DNA of 10,466 nt from assembly GCA_028290925.1 (NCBI GenBank), contig JAQGIX010000054.1, positions 1 to 10,466 of the forward strand. Reading direction: 5' to 3'. Shown in pieces: positions 6,600 through 10,466 of this stretch. This stretch comes from Phenylobacterium sp. (GTDB taxonomy: Bacteria > Pseudomonadota > Alphaproteobacteria > Caulobacterales > Caulobacteraceae). How positions within the stretch are numbered: the stretch's first letter is position 1; each line of letters opens with the position of its first letter. A program made the position numbers and the translations under genes. The notes under the pieces were generated by a model that searched no databases, was not told the origin of the DNA, and saw nothing but the letters and a program-made list of their open reading frames with translations.

Positions 6600-8945
6600 T
6601 CAGTGGAAGATGAAGTCTCCGCCGGTGAGGCTGGCGGCGGCGACGTGCTGGATCGTGGCCAGGAAGGTCCCCCACTGATCCGCCGCGCCATGGCCGTCGG
6701 TGTCGAAGTAGAGCCAGGTGTCGCCGTGGCCGTCGTCGAGCAGTTTCACATAGCCGTCGGCGATCGGGTTGGTCCCGGCGTAGCCGACGCTGCTCAGCAG
6801 GTGGCTGAGGTCGATCCTGTCGGTCCCCTCGGTGAAATCGGTGATCTGGCCGGCCTGCCAGGGCAGGGACTGGAACACGAAGTGATCCGCGCCGGCGTTC
6901 CCCGTCATGGTGTCCGGGCCCGTGCCGCCGGTCAGCGTGTCGTCGCCCGCGCCGCCCACCAGGTTGGAGCCGCCGCTCTGCCCCTGCAGGCTCACGCCGC
7001 CGGAGGGCGGAGGCGGTGGACCGGGCGGCGGCGGGCTGGTGGTGGTCCCGGTGATCAGGTCGGCGTTGGTCACTGAGCCTGGCGACACATGCTGCAGGGT
7101 GGCCACGAAGGTTCCCCACTGATCGGCCGCGCCATGGCCATCGGTGTCGAAGTAGAGCCAGGTGTCGCCCTGGCCGTCGTCGATCAGCTTCACATAGCCG
7201 TCGCCGATCGGGTCACTCCCGACGTAGTGCGACGCCGCCAGCAGCCCCGAGACGTCGATCTTGTCGGTCCCATGGGTGAAGTCGGTGACCTGGCCGGCGC
7301 TCCACGGCAGGGCCTGCCAGGTGAAGTGATCGGCCCCGGCGTTGCCGGTCATGGTGTCCGGGCCCGTGCCGCCGGTCAGGGTGTCGTCGCCCGAGCCGCC
7401 CACCAGGTTCGAGCCGCCGGACTGGCCCTGCAGGCTCACCCCGCCGCTCGGCGGGGGCGGTGGCGGTGGAGGCGGCGGCGGCGGCGGGCTCGCGCCGATG
7501 GTCACCACCAGATTGGCGCCCGGCCCATTGGCGTCGTCAGTGTCGGCCACCCGATAGAGGAAGAAGTCTTCGGCGCCCGCCGGCGCGTTGCTGTTGGCCG
7601 CGTAGCTGTAGGAACCGTCCGCGTGGATCGTCAGCGTGCCGTAGTTTCCGGCCACCACGGCGCCGTTCGGCCCGAGGCTTCCGTCGGTGCTGCTGGACGG
7701 CGGCTGGATGCTGATCACATGCAGCCCGCCGTCGGCGCCGGCGATGTCGTTGGTCAGGACGTTGCCGGTGACCGCGCCCCCCGCAGGGGTTCCCGCCCGG
7801 TCTTCCTGCGGCCGCGGGAGGTCGTCATGGATCAGCGTCATGAAGTTGCCGGAGCCCATGGCGCCTGAGGTGTCGCGGACCAGCACCTGGAAGCTCTCGA
7901 ACGCGTCGCCGGTCTGGTGCTCGGCGGTCGCCAGGGTGAAGGCGACCGTCAGCAGGTGCTGCGAGGGGTCGTAGCCGGAGACCTTGAGGGTGTCGCCCTC
8001 CGGCAGGGTGAAGGCGGCCGGGGTGAAGACCCCGCCGCTCATCACCTGGTGGCCGGCCACCCAGATGTCGGAGGCCCCGCGCGGGACGTCGACGTGGATG
8101 TAGCCGGCCTGGGTGAGGCTCGCGCTGTTCGGGCTCGTGCCGTTGGGCAGGTTCGCCTCGTAGAGGTTGGTCTGGAAGCTGCTGACGACGGGGTCGTCCG
8201 CCGGGGTCTTGAAGTACCAGTCCTGCTGCGCCGTGAGGCTGGTGGGCGCGACGCCCCGCAGGTCGGCGATCTGGAAGAAGCCGTAGGTGGTCCCCGCCGG
8301 GCCGTCGGGATCGAACATCACCCGCGTGCCGCCCGCGCCATCGGCCTCGAACTTCAGCCAGCCGTCGGCGATCGGATCAGAGCCGGCGTAGCCGCGCCCG
8401 GTGAACATCTGCCGGAAGTCGAGGAGGTCCTCGCCCACGTGGAAGTCGGTGATGGTGGCCGACCCCCAGGGGACGACCGTGAAGCGGAAGATGTCCGACC
8501 CGGCGCCGCCGGTGATCACGTCGCTGTCGGTGCCGACGGTGATGATGTCGTTGCCGGCCCCGGCGTCGATGGTGTTCTGGCTCGGACGGCTGCTCCACTG
8601 GCCGGAGATGTCGTTGTCCGAGGCGTTGCCGGTGATGGTCAGCCCGGTCTTCATTTCGAGGTAGAGGTTCTCGACATTCGCCGGCAGGGCGTAGGCGCTC
8701 CCGCCGAACCCGAAGGCGAGGAATACGGTGTCGAGGCCGTCGCCCGGCTGCTCCGTGACCCCCTGGCCGGGGCTCGTCACATAGTAGTCGTCGTCGCCCT
8801 GGCGGCCGGTCATTTGCGCGGCGCCGCCGCGGTTCTGGTCGAAGGTGTCGGCGCCGCTCGTGCCCGTCAGGGTGGCTCCTGGCGAGCCGTTGATGAAGTG
8901 GACCAGGCCGTTCTGCTGGGTCGGCAGGATGAAGAGTGCAGGCAT
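6600..8945 (-). CDS. Large RTX protein with duplicated type I secretion target module
   Basis: A 781-residue protein without a signal peptide. In order: an N-terminal RTX start (GTSGADTF, GRQGDDDYY; 20-75); GAGNDII/GGAGSDIF repeats (127-153) followed by a target-like module VPW..ITDFHVGEDLLDF..GYAGSDPIADG (158-245); a beta-domain (250-380) ending LIHDDLP as in giant adhesins; a VCBS/cadherin-like domain (385-485; GNVLTNDI, GTLTIHADGSYSY); 13 prolines (487-499); then two tandem RTX plus target modules (500-637 and 648-781) separated by a Pro-rich linker. No enzyme motif is seen; a secreted or surface adhesin-like role exported by a type I system is inferred. The frame is open to an ATG at 9042-9044, adding 33 residues, and another ATG is at 9024-9026. 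I prefer 8943-8945 because the extra codons (GGA, ACA, TTT, CCA, TAT, AGG, TGT) do not follow the G/C-ending use of the body. The ribosome site is weak. Confidence 0.85.
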   Translation of the reverse strand: MPALFILPTQQNGLVHFINGSPGATLTGTSGADTFDQNRGGAAQMTGRQGDDDYYVTSPGQGVTEQPGDGLDTVFLAFGFGGSAYALPANVENLYLEMKTGLTITGNASDNDISGQWSSRPSQNTIDAGAGNDIITVGTDSDVITGGAGSDIFRFTVVPWGSATITDFHVGEDLLDFRQMFTGRGYAGSDPIADGWLKFEADGAGGTRVMFDPDGPAGTTYGFFQIADLRGVAPTSLTAQQDWYFKTPADDPVVSSFQTNLYEANLPNGTSPNSASLTQAGYIHVDVPRGASDIWVAGHQVMSGGVFTPAAFTLPEGDTLKVSGYDPSQHLLTVAFTLATAEHQTGDAFESFQVLVRDTSGAMGSGNFMTLIHDDLPRPQEDRAGTPAGGAVTGNVLTNDIAGADGGLHVISIQPPSSSTDGSLGPNGAVVAGNYGTLTIHADGSYSYAANSNAPAGAEDFFLYRVADTDDANGPGANLVVTIGASPPPPPPPPPPPPPSGGVSLQGQSGGSNLVGGSGDDTLTGGTGPDTMTGNAGADHFTWQALPWSAGQVTDFTHGTDKIDVSGLLAASHYVGSDPIGDGYVKLIDDGQGDTWLYFDTDGHGAADQWGTFVATLQHVSPGSVTNADLITGTTTSPPPPGPPPPPSGGVSLQGQSGGSNLVGGAGDDTLTGGTGPDTMTGNAGADHFVFQSLPWQAGQITDFTEGTDRIDLSHLLSSVGYAGTNPIADGYVKLLDDGHGDTWLYFDTDGHGAADQWGTFLATIQHVAAASLTGGDFIFH
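6603..7004 (-). repeat. Tandem module copy 2 (RTX plus C-terminal target domain)
   Basis: Second direct repeat, residues 648-781, forming the true C terminus (ends GGDFIFH). By eye, 99 of the first 121 residues equal copy 1. The differences are uneven: 41/42 identical in the RTX start, 36/55 in the middle, then 17/17 in LYFDTDGHGAADQWGTF. This C-terminal type resembles the type I secretion target domain known from VCA0849-like proteins. Confidence 0.9.
7005..7448 (-). repeat. Tandem module copy 1 (RTX plus target domain)
   Basis: First of two direct repeats inside the 781-residue RTX gene, encoding residues 500-647 (including the trailing Pro linker). It starts SGGVSLQGQSGG, has GGSGDDTLTGG and GNAGADHF repeats, LPW, TDFTHGTDKID, and LYFDTDGHGAADQWGTF. 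The period to copy 2 is exactly 444 bases (148 codons) with no indel over the aligned part. Confidence 0.9.
7449..7487 (-). repeat. Run of 13 proline codons
   Basis: Thirteen consecutive proline codons (mixed CCG, CCC, CCA, CCT) encode residues 487-499, between the VCBS-like domain and the duplicated RTX modules. A second, interrupted run (four Pro, Gly, five Pro) is at 7005-7034. They look like extended interdomain linkers. Confidence 0.9.
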
Positions 8946-9061
8946 CGAACAGCCCCACAGGCGCAAAGGGCTGCCCGGCCTATCCGTCCAGCCATATGGA
9001 GCGCCAAACCAGCCGCGCTTGGCCATTGTTCCGCCCCATTCCAACGTCGGGTTGTCCGGCG

Positions 9062-9099
9062 TGCGGAATTCTCGCGACAGAGCTTGTGAGCATTCCGCA
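9062..9099. promoter_or_regulatory. Spaced 8-bp inverted repeat
   Basis: TGCGGAAT (9062-9069) and its exact complement ATTCCGCA (9092-9099), 22 bases apart, with centres 30 bases apart (about three helical turns). It lies between the divergent RTX and atp genes, upstream of the candidate atp promoter. The geometry would suit a dimeric regulator or two half-sites on one DNA face. No regulator is identified. Confidence 0.35.
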
Positions 9100-9117
9100 G
9101 CGGCGCCGCGTCCCGCC

Positions 9118-9147
9118 TTGTTGCGGTGCAGGGGGGCGCGTGCTATC
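9118..9147 (+). promoter_or_regulatory. Candidate promoter of the atp operon
   Basis: TTGTTG (9118-9123), 17 bases, TGCTAT (9141-9146). Alternatively TTGCGG (9121-9126) with GCTATC, closer to the Caulobacter housekeeping pattern (TTGACGS, then GCTANAWC) as I recall it. A start near 9153 would leave a leader of about 130 bases before atpH. Partial consensus only. Confidence 0.35.
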
Positions 9148-9225
9148 AGGCGCGCGGCTTAGGGCCGGGGGTCGTTCCGACCTTTAGCCCGATGTGCTTT
9201 TTCCAAGCGCTTTCAAGCCTTTGAG

Positions 9226-9250
9226 CTGCAGCGGCGACCCGCCGCAGCGG
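9226..9250 (+). other. Hairpin in the atpH leader
   Basis: GCGGCG (9231-9236), loop ACC, CGCCGC (9240-9245), extended after an A/A mismatch by four more pairs including one G-T (9226-9229 with 9247-9250). It ends 31 bases before the GTG of atpH, so it could influence translation or simply reflect high GC. Confidence 0.35.
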
Positions 9251-9281
9251 CTTATCCATACCGACCGGGCGGACAGAGTAA

Positions 9282-9836
9282 GTGGCGGACGAATCCAACG
9301 CGTCGAACCTAGGCGGCCGATACGCGCAGGCCCTGTTCGACTTGGCGACCGACGAGAAGGCCGTGCCGGCCATCGAGGCCGACCTGAAATCACTGAAGGA
9401 CGCGCTGGCCGAGAGCCGCGACCTGAAGATCCTCATCGCCTCGCCCGCGTTCAGCGCCGAGGACAAGGTCAAGGGCCTGACCGCCATCGCCACGGCGGCC
9501 AAGTTCAACCCCACGACCCGGAAGTTCCTGGGCCTGCTTGCCGCCAACGGCCGCGCCGCGGCCCTTCCGGCGGTGATCACCGGCTTCGAGGACCTCTCCG
9601 CCAAGGCGCGCGGCGCGGTGTCGGCCGAGGTCACCACCGCCGTCGCCCTGACCGGCGCCCAGGCCAAGGGCGTCGCCGCCGCGCTCCGCCAGGCGCTCGG
9701 CAAGGACCCTGAGATCACCACCCGCGTGGATCCCGCCATTCTCGGCGGCATCCGCGTGAAGGTCGGTTCCCGACTGTTCGACGCTTCGCTTCGTTCGAAG
9801 CTCGAATCTCTGAAATTCGCCCTGAAGAGAGCGTAA
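9282..9836 (+). CDS. atpH: F1 ATP synthase delta subunit
   Basis: Delta subunit (OSCP family) of F1Fo ATP synthase, 184 residues, the usual length. It sits on top of the alpha-beta hexamer and ties F1 to the b-subunit stalk at the cytoplasmic face of the inner membrane. Typical features are the N-terminal helical region with RYAQALFDLA (13-22) and the C-terminal signature VDPAILGGIRVKVGSRLFDASLRSKL (149-173, given here in part as VDPAILGG, RVKVGSRLFD). The start is GTG at 9282 with GGACAGAG shortly before it; the reading MADES fits the family N terminus. atpA begins 4 bases after its stop, the order of the alphaproteobacterial atpHAGDC operon. Confidence 0.97.
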   Translation: MADESNASNLGGRYAQALFDLATDEKAVPAIEADLKSLKDALAESRDLKILIASPAFSAEDKVKGLTAIATAAKFNPTTRKFLGLLAANGRAAALPAVITGFEDLSAKARGAVSAEVTTAVALTGAQAKGVAAALRQALGKDPEITTRVDPAILGGIRVKVGSRLFDASLRSKLESLKFALKRA

Positions 9837-9840
9837 GCCC

Positions 9841-10466
<626 letters not shown>

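Larger units (their letters stand above)
8946..9281. other. Divergent intergenic region between RTX gene and atpH
   Basis: A 336-base gap. The part next to the RTX gene (8946-9045) is in frame with it but has non-coding-like codon use, so I treat it as leader or promoter. It contains an 8-bp inverted repeat (9062-9069/9092-9099), a 10-bp palindrome GCGGCGCCGC (9100-9109), a candidate atp promoter (9118-9147) and a leader hairpin (9226-9250). I found no convincing minus-strand promoter for the RTX gene and no small gene. Confidence 0.5.

Noticed and set aside
7917..9089. 390-residue plus-strand ORF opposite the large RTX gene
   Set aside because: Composition typical of an antisense frame in GC-rich DNA; overlaps fully with the supported RTX gene.

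Overview
The window comes from a very GC-rich genome (roughly 70 % by eye) of an alphaproteobacterium, most likely of the Caulobacterales (Caulobacter/Phenylobacterium type). The grounds are the alphaproteobacterial atpH-atpA order, a small secreted protein that resembles a family I know mainly from Caulobacterales, codon use with G or C in nearly every third position, and the style of the RTX proteins. No database search was possible, so the genus is an inference.

Left part (1-4150): an intracellular polyhydroxyalkanoate depolymerase (phaZ, +) is followed 18 bases later by a YgjP/DUF45-type zinc metallopeptidase (+). A bifunctional PBP1A-type peptidoglycan synthase (-) converges on them. The 82 bases between the convergent stop codons hold three GC-rich hairpins in tandem. 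Just upstream of phaZ is a nested inverted repeat, including a motif like the operator of the PHA regulator PhaR.

Middle part (4151-9045): an AT-richer promoter region separates the divergent PBP gene and a gene for a small exported four-cysteine protein (+), which ends at a strong bidirectional terminator. Then come two large genes on the minus strand for repeat-in-toxin (RTX) proteins of the type I secretion class. The 517-residue one has beta-repeat, Ig-like and RTX parts. The 781-residue one has an RTX/target module near its N terminus, VCBS/cadherin-like domains, a run of 13 prolines, and two tandem copies (444-bp period) of an RTX plus C-terminal target module. No ABC exporter or membrane fusion protein is present here, so both would need an exporter encoded elsewhere.

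Right part (9046-10466): a divergent intergenic region with a candidate promoter and an 8-bp spaced inverted repeat leads into atpH (complete) and atpA (cut by the window end), the start of the F1 part of ATP synthase.

The most unusual element is the RTX pair. It looks like an accessory surface or secreted-protein block set between housekeeping genes, and one member carries three type-I-secretion-target-like modules instead of one. I found no CRISPR array, tRNA, rRNA, transposase or phage gene.
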